DNA of 64,000 bases from Neurospora intermedia (lineage: Eukaryota; Ascomycota; Sordariomycetes; Sordariales; Sordariaceae), in NCBI GenBank assembly GCA_037102815.1, contig BTPP01000004.1:372001-436000 (forward strand), read 5' to 3'. The notes beneath the pieces are model-generated. The model was given only the letters and a program-made list of their open reading frames with translations, did no database searches and was not told the DNA's origin. This document shows, piece by piece, positions 32,593 through 44,200 of the stretch (its first letter is position 1; each line of letters begins with the position of its first letter). Made by a program: the position numbers and the translations under genes.

Positions 32593-33099
32593 TCACTGTC
32601 ATGCAAGGGGTCTACGGACATCTTGAAGAACCGCTATTTATGTACTGATATATACAGATGTTCTGGTTGATTGAACCATTCCCACCATATCTCGATCTAG
32701 AGGGAGTTGTGGTATCTATGGGTCGAGTTAAAGCCAGTCCATCCACTCTTCTCAACATCCTCATCACCGACAATCCTCGACCATATGCTACTCGTTCTGA
32801 GCCTATGACCCGATCTCTCATATTCCGGAAATTTGTCCCAACACCTGCTTCCTTGAAACTGGCTTGACGCTAGACCGAGGCGTTCTTTCGCTATGGAAAT
32901 CGTTTTCGTGCTGCTATTGAATGTCATGTCCTGTGGCAGTCATAGACGTACTCCTCGCTCCCAGTTTCTGGCTTGCTTGCTCGCTGGTCCTATACCCCTT
33001 CTCTTTTCCTCTGTTCAGGTATTCTGGTCTTGGTGGTGTTGTCCCTTCCTCGGCCTTCTTTTTGTTCTTCGCCTTCTGTTGTTGACCTTTCGCAGCCCC
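32593..33099. other. intergenic between the duplicates
   Basis: About 500 bases between the duplicated promoter of one gene and the stop codon of the next. Short open frames only; nothing recognisable. It likely holds the 3' UTR of the 352-aa gene. Confidence 0.5.
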
Positions 33100-34158
33100 T
33101 TACTGCGACGACGGGGGTGAAGGCCAGGCAACGGGTGAGGAACCGAACGAGAGAGGCGACGGTGGTGCGGGTAAGTCCATCACGGGGCTCGGAAGGAGGA
33201 ACGAAGATGGACTATCACTCGCTGAAGATTGTTCGTTCGGACTCGAGCCCTGGTGGCCGTAGTGCTCGAGGGCAGTGGGAGGAGGCCGAGGAGAAGGAGT
33301 CCTGTACCTGTTCGTGGTTTTGGCGTTGTCTTCGGTATCGCCCGCCCACGCTGCACCAATAAAGGTATTGTCCGTGGGGATCTGGTTCGTTGCGGTGTCG
33401 TACTCGGGATTGCCATTTCCGTTGACTGCCTTTTCCTTCTCGTTTTCCTCCTCATACCGAGCGGTCTCGAATCGACCGACGAGGCTATCCATCAAGCCAC
33501 CATCGGCATCGTCGAGGAGCCGCGTGCTTGACGGTCTCTTCTTTGGTTTACGTTTGTTGTGAAGTTTGCGAAGACGGACCGCAAGGGGGCTTTCGGTAAG
33601 CTCAAGTTTGGGATTGGGCACTTTCTTGTCGACGGCATTCTCTTCAGCCTTGACGAAATGGCGACCAACCAGCCGATCAGCGAGACCGGCATCTGTACCA
33701 TCGACTAGACGAGCATGAGTCGGCGTCTTCCTGTTTTTCGAGCTCGGAAGTTGAGGCGAGGGTGCCTTGGACCGGCGTCTCCTGATCGTGTCCTCAGCGT
33801 CGACCGTCATGGATTCGGGTTCGATATCGTTGCTACGAGGTTCTACCTCGTCATCCAGAGTTTTCTCCTCGAGGAAATTGCACCGGTCTACGAGACTGTC
33901 GCGAGAGCTGGCATTGCCGTCGTCAAGAAGGCGAGCAGACGCTGGCTTCCTGGTCTTGGGTCTGTCGATATCGACGGAGGGGATGCCGGAATGCCTAGCG
34001 CTCCTCAGCTTCTTGGCCGGTCGGCTGTCTCTCTCGTCTTCGAGTCCCCTTTTAGCTTTCTTAGTCGGCTCGCTATGGTGAATTGGCTCGAAGAAGTCCG
34101 TAATGAGCGGGGTGCCGCCAGTTTTGGGTCGAGGCGTGTTGGGGAAGTTCGGCTGCAT
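33100..34158 (-). CDS. tandem-duplicated protein 2 with PIP-like motif and RLLDD repeats
   Basis: 352 residues when started at the ATG at 34158. An in-frame ATG 28 codons upstream exists, but the internal start aligns with the paralogue (both begin MQP) and puts GTPLITDFFEPI at 15-26. This ITDFF is close to known PCNA-interacting peptides (p21 has MTDFY, Pol delta p66 has ITGFF), but the canonical Gln is missing. Basic patches: KKAKRG (33-38), RPAKK (46-50), KRKPKKR (202-208). The signature repeat occurs three times: 76-92 (RLLDDGNASSRDSLVDR), 150-166 (RLVDGTDAGLADRLVGR) and 213-229 (RLLDDADGGLMDSLVGR), the first two being more divergent. The C-terminus (about 285-352) matches the paralogue: RTPSP, EHYGHQ, LLPSPVMDLP, PSPPSSQ. 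It lacks the paralogue's long acidic run. Probably nuclear; function unknown. Confidence 0.85.
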   Translation of the reverse strand: MQPNFPNTPRPKTGGTPLITDFFEPIHHSEPTKKAKRGLEDERDSRPAKKLRSARHSGIPSVDIDRPKTRKPASARLLDDGNASSRDSLVDRCNFLEEKTLDDEVEPRSNDIEPESMTVDAEDTIRRRRSKAPSPQLPSSKNRKTPTHARLVDGTDAGLADRLVGRHFVKAEENAVDKKVPNPKLELTESPLAVRLRKLHNKRKPKKRPSSTRLLDDADGGLMDSLVGRFETARYEEENEKEKAVNGNGNPEYDTATNQIPTDNTFIGAAWAGDTEDNAKTTNRYRTPSPRPPPTALEHYGHQGSSPNEQSSASDSPSSFLLPSPVMDLPAPPSPLSFGSSPVAWPSPPSSQ

Positions 34159-34345
34159 CGTGACGGTTGGGTTCAAGACCGAGACGTGCTGTGTGCAATG
34201 AAGGTGCGAACGTGGCTGTAAGTTATGCCGGCAGGGGCACAACGTTCTCGATGTCGGGTTGAGGAGAGAAAGAAGCCCGATTGAAAGAGTATACGAAAGC
34301 TGGAGAAGAATTGACGATCAAGGTCGACCTGGATGAGCCTTGATC

Positions 34346-34530
34346 TGCCTTTCCAAGGTTCCAAAATGGCCCTGTGAATGGCGGGAAGTTCAGGTTTGGA
34401 AGACCAAGCCAAGGCAACCTTGCAGTCAAAATATGCCCAACAGGCGAGAGGACCGAACCTTGACGCTCGGCAAAAGCCTGGATCAGCCTGGTGTTTACTT
34501 CACGATGTTCTTGGTGAGTGTCCAGCGTCG
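34346..34530 (-). promoter_or_regulatory. upstream block of the 352-aa gene, shared with its paralogue
   Basis: Counterpart of 32451-32592, starting about 190 bases before the start codon. Cores TCCAAGGTTCCAAAA, GTTCAGGTTTGGAAG and GGTGAGTGTCC are conserved in order, with a longer gap between the second and third blocks here. Confidence 0.7.
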
Positions 34531-34987
34531 TGGTAATTGCATCGGAGCTGCCACTTCTGATGAAGCAACACTGATATATAGATGTGCAGATATTTCTCTG
34601 GAATGACGGGCAATATCTTCGCCCTTTAATCGGATGACGCCACGCTACCTCTAAGTACAACGTATACTTCCTGATACCGACGGCTTCCAGCCGGATAATT
34701 CAACGAGAAGCCCCTACCTAGCCCTTAAACTGCCTTCTTGCGCTTTCCCTTGTATTCGTTAATCCGTTTCCTCTTAATTCGCCGGTTTCCCTTCTCATCT
34801 GCTTAACCTCGACACTTATTCCTTGACGTTAGCATTGCCTGTTATGTGAACGTTTTGTAGACCACCAAGGCTTGTACAGCCGGCTACCCTGCTTTGGAAT
34901 CTTGAAGTTTTCTACCTAACCATTGAGTAGTTTGGGCGATGGGGCTGGAGCTGGGAGAGTCACGAACCTTGACACAGGCAAGGCGGA
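34531..34987. other. intergenic
   Basis: About 450 bases with no open frame worth reporting. It lies between the promoter of the 352-aa gene and the stop codon of the 202-aa gene and is AT-richer than the flanking genes, but not RIPped. Confidence 0.5.
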
Positions 34988-35596
34988 CTAATCTTCATCC
35001 AAGTCATCTTCGGCCTCAACCTCAGGAGACGTCTCTGGAGTGGCGTGTGTGCCCACAGATCTGGGAGAAGAGCTTTGAGGGCTGCTAGTGGAACTACCAG
35101 GACTTGGAGAAGGGCGCTTGGGCCAGTACTTGAGATATGAACGGAGGCGGTCTGCCTTAGTACCTGCGACGTAATACTTCCGGGCGACTGTACTCTTCTT
35201 GTTCTTGGAGCGGCACTTCTCCTTGGAGCTGGACTTGGTGAGATTGATAGGGGGCGGAGGGACAGCCAAGAAATCAGTCGATGGGGAATGCACAGATTGA
35301 GATGATGTGCCGGATGTGGTTGGTGTCGGATCAATCACCGCGCTGGACTGGTTCGCTGTCTCTTCGTTCTGGATGTGGAGCTGCTCAAGGGTGTCGTGGA
35401 TCCGTCCTAGAAGTGTCTCGTAAATGTTCTCCTTGGAGGAGCCACCGTCCGCAGCGTCATTCGCCTGGGACTCCTTGTCTGATGTATCGGCCGTTGTGTT
35501 CAGGGAGGTGTCTGCAGGATTTCCCGCGCGCCTCGCTTGAAGGTGCTCATAGAGTCTGCGATGCTCGTCATTCCACATGTTGGAGATGGAGTTCAT
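34988..35596 (-). CDS. hypothetical acidic-tailed, Ser-rich protein
   Basis: 202 residues, uninterrupted; unrecognised. The N-terminus (MWNDEHRRLYEHLQARR, 7-23) looks helical and charged. Residues 56-75 (ENIYETLLGRIHDTLEQLHI) form another helix-like segment, loosely reminiscent of the IYQV and DVYD modules of the 450-aa protein nearby. A basic stretch (121-161, with KEKCRSKNKK and ARKYYVAGTKADRLRSYLKYWPKR) could bind nucleic acid or act as a nuclear signal. A Ser/Pro-rich region follows, then an acidic end (EVEAEDDLDED). No signal peptide or membrane segment. A TATA-like box lies about 105 bases upstream. The frame is the longest and only structured one here, but there is no homology to confirm it. 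Confidence 0.65.
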   Translation of the reverse strand: MNSISNMWNDEHRRLYEHLQARRAGNPADTSLNTTADTSDKESQANDAADGGSSKENIYETLLGRIHDTLEQLHIQNEETANQSSAVIDPTPTTSGTSSQSVHSPSTDFLAVPPPPINLTKSSSKEKCRSKNKKSTVARKYYVAGTKADRLRSYLKYWPKRPSPSPGSSTSSPQSSSPRSVGTHATPETSPEVEAEDDLDED

Positions 35597-35700
35597 GGTG
35601 TCAGATTCACAATGCTGTTGTAGGTAGGTATGATGTTCGACCTTATCGCGTTACGGTTTTGGAGCAAAAGATTGAGTCTTGAATTACTGACGATGAGGGG

Positions 35701-35708
35701 TTTTTATA
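35701..35708 (-). promoter_or_regulatory. TATA box for the 202-aa gene
   Basis: Reads CTATAAAAA on the minus strand, about 105 bases upstream of the start codon at 35596, a plausible distance for a fungal core promoter. Confidence 0.5.
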
Positions 35709-36229
35709 GGACAACTAGATGGGAACTAGGCGTGAATGAACAGTGGCCTTGATACCCCAAAACCTGAACCTGTTCCAGCTTGCAAAGTAGAAGGTTTAGT
35801 CTTGTGCCAGGTTTGGACTCTCATCCCCGTTCCGATGAAGTTATCGGAGCTGACATCATCCACCGGTGGTCATAGGAATTAGGACATCAACATGATGAAG
35901 AAAGCAGAGCCAGTCATCGTTGGTGATATGCGTGAACCTTTGTTGTCGAATACCAATGAAACAATCATTGCTAAAGGGATGATGGAGGTACACAAGAGAT
36001 AACTCGCACGCTCATGTTAGGGGACATGCTAGACGCTGCGCTGGCGTAGTGGGAGTATTTATAGAGAAGGGTATCTAGATATAGGTGTACGGGCTCCATG
36101 CAAGGAAAGAATCGGTGGAATGATTCCACTTATGATTACCGCTACTGTTGTGGAAGTACGTTTCCTACCTAGGTGTTGAACCATACGGAAGGGAGTGATT
36201 ACGGTGAACGTTATTGTGGTGGTGAAAGT
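35709..36229. other. right margin of gene island 2
   Basis: Promoter-side sequence of the 202-aa gene, then a gradual change to AT-rich DNA. No gene seen. The segment CCTGAACCTGTTCCAGC (about 35.77 kb) faintly recalls the upstream blocks of the tandem duplicates. Confidence 0.5.
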
Positions 36230-39200
36230 CTTAATTGATTAAAGAAGAGAAGAAAGAGAGAAAGAAGGAGGATAAAATCCAACTTATATATAGGGTAGCT
36301 ATGTATAGATCGTATCTACTAATACCAAGAGAAAGCCAAGAATTAGTAATAGTTTCAATATTTCCCCTCAATCCAAATATAGATTGCCCTAGAAGAGAAA
36401 AAAGAAGGAGGAGGATTATATTTATAAATAGCTCTCGTAGTTAGTACTAGTAAAAACCTAGTAGGAAAAGGATTATTACTACGAAAGTAGGTAAGTAAAA
36501 TAGGTAGAAGAAATAATAAGAAGAGGAAAGAGGAAAAGAAGTAAGGAAAGATATAAAAATGTAGTAACTTTTATTGTAGTGGTCATATAAGTACGAAAGT
36601 ACTACCAATTGATTTGTTTTAACGAGGCGGTTAGGATGAGCGTACGTTTAAAATAGTAGTTTAACGGGAAAGTGGTTAAACAACCGTAAATCGATTTTTT
36701 AAAATTTCCTATACTATAGAATTTCGCGGGATCTGAAAAATTACAATTTAGACTATTTAAGTATATATAGCGTTGGGTAGGGGGAATAGGAACTATAGGT
36801 AAAGTGGTCAATTTAAGTATAAAATATAATAAAAAATAAAAAGAGAAGGTTTAATAGAAGGATAATTATTTGTATATTTAAAGGCTTTAATAGTATAACG
36901 CTAGGGAAAAAGATAGTTAAGTATTAAAAAGGTATTATTTAGTCTTTTAATAGCGGTAGGGTAGAAGGTTCTAATAACTTTAAAGTCTATTAGTACTATT
37001 TAAAAATACCCTAAGGGAGTACTTTTATAAAAATATTGGCGATTTGTTCTTTAATAGCTATATATTAGAAGTTTACCCTTTTAAATATTTATATTTCCCG
37101 GTATTATATTTTTTATATATTAATATATTTAGTATAGGAGTAGTATTATAGGTTCTTTGCTAGAGCTATAATACCCTAATTATTGTAGCGGATAATAGTA
37201 GTATTTATAGGTAGGAAAGCGAAATTAAATAGTAATTGCCTAAGTTAAATTGCTTCTTTTACTGCTTAAGTTTATACTATAACCTTTACTTCGTAAGAGG
37301 ATAGGGCAATAATCTATTATCATTTAAATTACTAATTAATAGTTATATTACTAATATAAAATATATAACCCCCTATAAATCGTTTAATAAAGGTATCCCC
37401 TCCCTAATCTATATCTATAAATCTAATAAGTACAATTAATAGACCGGAATAAATAAGGTATAGAATAAATGTACTTTTGAAATATTTAAAAATACGTTTT
37501 ACAGCTATAATATAAATTTAGATTAGTTTAGCGAAGTATTAACTATAGAAGGATACTATAAAAGTAATATTTAATTAAGTATTAAATATAGTATATATAA
37601 ATAAACTAATAGTATTTATATATTAGTATTTATTAGAATTAGAAACTTAAAAACTTTTTGGGGGCTCGGGAATCTTATTATTATTTATAAGGGTAGATAC
37701 CGGCCTATAATCTAATATTCTAAAATTATTAAATACTTTCTCGAAATAAACCTTCTAACTTAATTAAAATATACGTTTTAACTTATCGTAGATTATAGCT
37801 ATATTTAAGTAATATAAATAAAGCCCTATATCGGTTATTTTAAAGTACTTATTTAATACGTCTTTCAAAATTTGGACGTCTTTTATAAATAGTTTAGTAA
37901 TAAGCAAATCGTCGATATAAATAGCAATATAAATAGTACCCTTACTAAAGATAGTAGTATCGGCTAGTAACAATATAAAGCTAAAGTTGCTAAAAAAAGC
38001 GGCTAGGGTATTATACTAAATATAAGGGCTTTATTTTAAATTATATAGAATATAATTAAATTTATATACTATAGTTAAATTATTACTAGTAATACTAGAA
38101 GGTTATTTTATATAAATATCTTCTTCTACTAAACTATAAAGAAAAGCGATTTGAATATTTATTTATTCTAATTCTAAATCGAAGGTAATAGCGAGGGCGA
38201 ATATAAATTTATAATTTATAAACTTTACAACCGAGGCGAATATTTTATTATAATTAATCCCCTCCTACTATTTAAAACTATAGACTATTTAACAAGCCTT
38301 ATAACGAAGGACCTTACTATTAGGACCGGTCTTAAATTTATATACCTATTTCCCGGATAGTAGTCGGCGGTTAATACTACGAAGGAAAAGGATCCAAATT
38401 TAATTCTCAACGAGGGACTAATATTCAATTTATATAACTATTTACTAATAGTTCTAATCTAAACGCTTTATAACCTCTCGAAGATTTTTAAGTTCTAATA
38501 CTAATAGTATAGCGAAGATAACGAGAATTAGTAGGTCGATTTCCGGCTTATTGGTGGCTTTTAATAATAATTATTATTTATTAAGAATTATAAGAATTAG
38601 GGGGCGTAGTTTAGGGTAATAATTTGTAACGGTACGTTAGTAATCGGGGTCGAATAGACTTAAATCGCCGCTAATGAAAATAATATTATAAATTAGTATA
38701 GACGGCTTCAATAGTAAAGGCGGGAGTTAGGGTAGCCTATTTAAAAGTAATAGTAAGGATAGAAGGGTAGTAAAATAAAAAATAAATAATAATAGTAGTA
38801 TAAGCGTATTAATTTCTCCCCTTGGCTACGTTAGAGATTCTCCCCCTAGATTTCGAACTCCCCCTAAATCCGAATTAGGGAATAATTAAATTGATAGTAA
38901 TTAGGTTAATAATAAAAGTAGTAGTAGCAACGGTAGTAGTATAGGTACTAATATTAGGGTAAACTGTAGAAATATTAGAGAAATACCTACGGGGCGTATA
39001 TCTAAATTCTTCGGGCAGCCCTCTACGGGGTTAGATATAGGATTAGAAATACTAAAAGAAACGCGCAAATCCGTTTTAGAAGAAGTATTAGAATTAAAAT
39101 TCGGCGTATAATTGAAGGAGGGTAAGTTATTAGACGTATTAAACTCCGGTACAATAGGGTTAAGAGAAATATATATATATATATTTTATTAATAATTATA

Positions 39201-41240
39201 TTATTAATAGAAATTATTTTATTACTATTTATAAAGATAATATAATTCGACGACCCTTTATAGCCCAATAATTTACTTCGGCCGGCTATTAGAGTTAATT
39301 TCCCTATAAAGTCCGCGTTAGGCAATTTATAATAGTAGGGGGTACTAATAATTCGAAGGTATAAAAGATTAGGCTTATAGCCGGTTTATACTTTAAATAA
39401 TATTTTATTTATAATCCTATTTAAGTAACGATTTTTTAAGTAGATAATTATACGTAAAAGTATTAACTATAGGCGACGGTTGAAACCGCTATTTTCTAGG
39501 ATAATAGTAAAGTATTCTTATAAAATCCTATTAAAATACTCCAATATACTATTTTATTCATATTAATTAACCGCGGAGTATATTAAAGCAATAAAGCGGT
39601 TTGCGTACTATAATTAAAAATACTTATTAGAGTTCTCTCCGGTTTAGTCTAGGTAAATATAACGAACCGAATATTCAAACCTATTAAATTCGTTATACTA
39701 ACATTCTATTATATAAGGAAACTCGTTTCTAATTTTAATAGTATAGACCTAAATTTACTATATAAAATCGTCTATAATAGTAATCTAGTATTATTATTCC
39801 TATAGACCCTCGAAGCGGAAGGGGCCGTAAATATCCGTATAAATATATTTAAAAGGCCGACTCCCTTTATATACTAAGCCCTTATAGGGAATTTATTTTA
39901 GGCGGCCTAACGCGTACTTATTATAAAAATAAGTATCGGGAATAAGGTAAATACTAGTAAATATCGTTTAAAGGGAAACGATATTCCCTTTATTTAAGTA
40001 AGTAAATTAGTTGTACTAAATTTTAAATTTCTTATATTCGATAATATAGGCAACTAAAGCGAGGTAAAGCGTCAAATTATTAGTTAGTTAATAAACTAAA
40101 TATATTCTATTTATATTAAAGTTTTTAAAGCGGATTTTTTAATTATAGATTCCTACTACTATACTATTTCTAAATACTATAATAAAGCCTTTACAATCGA
40201 ATTATAATATAGAAAGGAGGTTATAGGCTATATAAGGCAAAAAGTAAACTCCTTCTAATAATACATATAACGAATCGCTTTTATAAATAAAAATACGTAG
40301 TATATATATACCGGTCGCTTCTAGAGTAATTTCTATATTTTTTATTCCTATAACGGGAGGGCTAATATAGGGGCGAAGGCTTCTAAAACCGGCTTTATTA
40401 TAGAATAAATAATTAATAGTATTTAAATTAATAACTATAATGTATTTAAAATTATTTAAAAATTCGCAACGAAATTCTAAGGCGGATAGGGCGGTAATAT
40501 ACTCTATAAATTTAGAGTTAAATAGCGGGGCTATAATAGGGAATAGGGTAATAGTATTAAGGGTATTAATAAAATTAAATTATTCGGATAGGGGATTGGA
40601 AGTAGTAAGAGTTAATAATAGTACTATTAATAATAGTCTTAGTAGGGTAAGTAAAATAAGCGGTAGGTTAGTATTAAAACCGAATACTATAAGGTTTACA
40701 AATTCTAAAAAGTTAGTAATAGAATATAGGTTATTAGCTTCCTAATTGGAGCGGGGGCGTTTATTAGGGCGAAGGTCTTCGAATTTAATTTTAAATTCCT
40801 TATTATTGAATATAGTAGCGAATAATACTACAGTTATAGTAGAGGGTCGGTCGCCGCTTTTAATTACTAAGTCCTAATTTATATTCTTATAACGTTTAGG
40901 ATATTAAATACTATAACGCCTATTACTATAATTTTATTACGGGCAAAGGGTAGATGGTAGATGTGATTATGCGTAATTGTACGAAGGAGAAAGGAAGAGA
41001 AGTACGTGCAGCCGAGTGCCCGGAAGGCTGGCCTTATGAAGGCGACCGCCGGCGGGTCTGACCGACCCGCGGTAGGTAGCGTTCTAACTAATTAGTTGCC
41101 GGCAATTCGCCGGTAGTAATAATAGTGTATAGTAGTCTTAGAAGCTGTTATATACTAGTACTAGGTATAAGGTATATAGGCTAGCCCTATAATACTTCTT
41201 TGGACTAAAAGAAGCTATATAATTAATTAATATTATATAA
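36230..41240 (-). mobile_element. Ty1/copia LTR retrotransposon fossil, heavily RIPped
   Basis: Minus-strand reading at 37764-37973 gives a copia reverse transcriptase segment (IYIAIYIDDLLITK, then ILKDVLNKYFKITDIG), and 39023-39325 gives the region C-terminal to integrase (KLLGYKGSSNYIIF). The order from right to left is gag, integrase, reverse transcriptase, RNase H, which is the copia order. About 40.96-41.22 kb is GC-richer and LTR-like with a GC-rich hairpin around CGGGTCTGACCGACCCG, the likely 5' LTR. No matching left LTR was recognised; the left boundary near 36.23-36.6 kb is approximate. Very many RIP-type breaks; long dead. Confidence 0.85.
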
Positions 41241-41249
41241 AATAATAGA

Positions 41250-44200
41250 AATCTCTATTAAACGAGTAGTATACTTTTGAAAAGCCTTTATTACCGCCGG
41301 CGGTTATTATTATAACTTCCGCTACGGAGTTAGAGCCTCCCGCTCTACTTCCTTTTCTTTCTCCCTCTCCTTCCGCTTCTTCTCTATTACCGTCTAAGCC
41401 GGTAGGTATAGTACTTCCAAGTATCCGTTGTAGAAGGCCTGTACGGTATTAGGGGTTATAAATATATTAGTACACGGCTACTATAACGGTATATATAGGG
41501 GTACTTAAATAATAAGGTATTTTTAATAACCTTTATTATTCTTCTAATATTTATTAATCTTCTTAAATTTGTATTCTATAAAATCCTCCCTATTATTAGT
41601 CCTCCTTATAATTCGGTTATAGTTAGTACGAATATTCTATTCCTCCTCGTCCGTTTATCCCGGTAGACCCTCTTCGTCCTATAATTTAACTTTATTAATA
41701 TAGAACGTTAAGTTATACTTTATATTAATTAGGAGTTTAAATATAATTTAATAACTATTTATTTTAAGGATTTCGAATAGTCCTTTAAAGAGGGGTATCA
41801 ATTTAATATAGGGGCGGCTAATATTAAGGTTCTTAATATTAAGAAGGACCTTATCCCCTTTTTTATACTTCGGTATATTCGATTGATAAATATTCGTATT
41901 ATCCTTATAGTATTACTAAGCCTACTATACTTAATTCGTAACGAAATTTAATATTTATTTAAATTAATTAATTAATTCGTTAGCCTTAAAATATTTAATT
42001 TATTATACTACCAATATCTCTAGCGGATATAATTTAACGGGTTCGATGCCTATATAAGGGTAAAAACTATAGTTAGTAAAAAAGGGGGAGATACTAGTAA
42101 TTTTAGAAATTAAATTATTCCTTACGAATTCTATAATTAATAGTTAATCTACCTAATTATCCTATACCTAATTAATATAGAGGCGAAAGTACTTTTCTAT
42201 TTTAATATTAATACGTTCAGTCTAACTATTAATAGCGGAGTAGAAAATAAAAGAAGGTTTAAAGGTAATTTTTAATTACAATAATAAAACTCTTTAGAAT
42301 TGTAAAATAAATTAAGTACTACGGTTAAAGACGATAGAGTCTAATAAATTGTAAATATTATAGATTCTCTTTATAAAATATTCTATTAATTCTTCCGCCG
42401 TTAAACCTATAGTAGGGATATAATATTATATTTTTATTAGTTAATTAATAATAATAGTAATATATTTAAAATTTTATCTATAATGTAGATAGAGTATAAG
42501 CGGAGTAATATAATCGATTGAAATATCCTTCTATAGCGCGAATAGTATTGCTAACGGTTTTAAGAAATTATAAGGGGTATATTATAATAGTTTGGACTTA
42601 ATATATATTAAATAAGTTTTATAGTATAATTAAACTATAATATATATTTTTAATTAAAAGAAGGACCGTAATAGTAGTAAGTAAGTCTTTTTATAACCTA
42701 GGTAACCGGCGGCTAGCGAATTATAAATATATTAGAGAAATAAGAAATAAAGTTCTATATTAATAGGGTCGACGAGGATAGTACTATAAAAGTACGTCCG
42801 TCCTTAAATTATTCGGTATTCGGCGAAGGGGATTTATTTTATATAGTTTTTTACTTCTTTAAACTATATTCGACGGTTAGAGTCTAATAAATATATAATA
42901 ATATTTTAAAGTATTATTAATTTTTCGTAGCCTTCTACTATTAAATTATCTGTTAATTTTTCGTCTAATACCTTTAAATTATAAATATATTCGGTATTAA
43001 TATTGACCTCCTTACTTCCGTCCTTTAATACGAATATTCCGTTAATAAAAATATTATAGTCGAATAAAACCTTATTCCTAACTAGTAGCCTTTCGTCGGT
43101 TTCGTCCTTAAATAAATCTTTAAACTTCCTATTTAGCGCGTTAAGACGTACTTATAAAGATTTAGAGCGGTATTTAATTATAAAATTAAAACGGGAGAGG
43201 AATTGAAATTAACGTATATAATAGGGGGTAAATTACTTATTAATTATAAAGGTCTTTAAACTTTTATAATTAGTAAGGACTTTGAACGGTTTTTAAGCCC
43301 CTTTTAATTTAAGGCGCTATTCTTCTAGGGCCTTAATAATAGTAAACAACTTCTTATTATAAATATTATAATTATATTCGGCCGAAGAGTACCGTTAATT
43401 AAAGTAAGCAATTAGGTATAAAACTTCCTCTTTATTATATTAGAATAGAATACTATTATAAACCTAATTCGAGGCGTCCGTTTCGACGACGGTTTATTTA
43501 GACTAATTGTAAATTCGAAATACTAGACTATTATTAAAAACCTTTTTAAAGGCTTCGAAGGACTTTTAGTATTAATTAGTTTATTACTAATTAGCCGACT
43601 TCTTTATTAATTCGTAAAGTAGATTAATAATAATCGAAAAATATTTAATAAATTATCGGTAAAAATTAGCGAAGTTTAAGAAACGCTATAGCATTCTCTT
43701 AATTTTTAGAACTTCCTAAATTATAATAGTAGAAACCGTATTAGAATTTATTTTAAATCCTCCTAATATAATAATTAAACTTAGGTATTTTATTCTTATA
43801 ATATAGAATTTATATTTATTAATATTAATTTAAAGTCCCGCTCGGATTATTCATTAAAGGACTTCCTTAACGTAACTTTCGTAGTCTTCTTCGTTATTTA
43901 AATAAATTAGAATATTATTAAAGTATACTATTATATATATATTAAAGATATTATATAGAACGTTATTAATATAGTTCTAGAATATCCCTAAAGCGCCTTA
44001 AAGACCAAATAGGTAGATAATAAATTCGTAGAAGTTAAAACGGGTTATAAATATAGTAAACTATTTATATCCTTCTTTTATACAAATCTTATTAAAAGTA
44101 ATAATAATATTAAATTTAGTAAAAATCTTCGTACGGTAAATAGCGTCGAATATTTCTTTAATTAATAGTAATAAATAGTACAATTTTAATATTATATTAT

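Noticed and set aside
40440-40745. 101-codon plus-strand frame
   Set aside because: Antisense to the copia fossil; an open frame here only reflects RIP removing stops in one frame.
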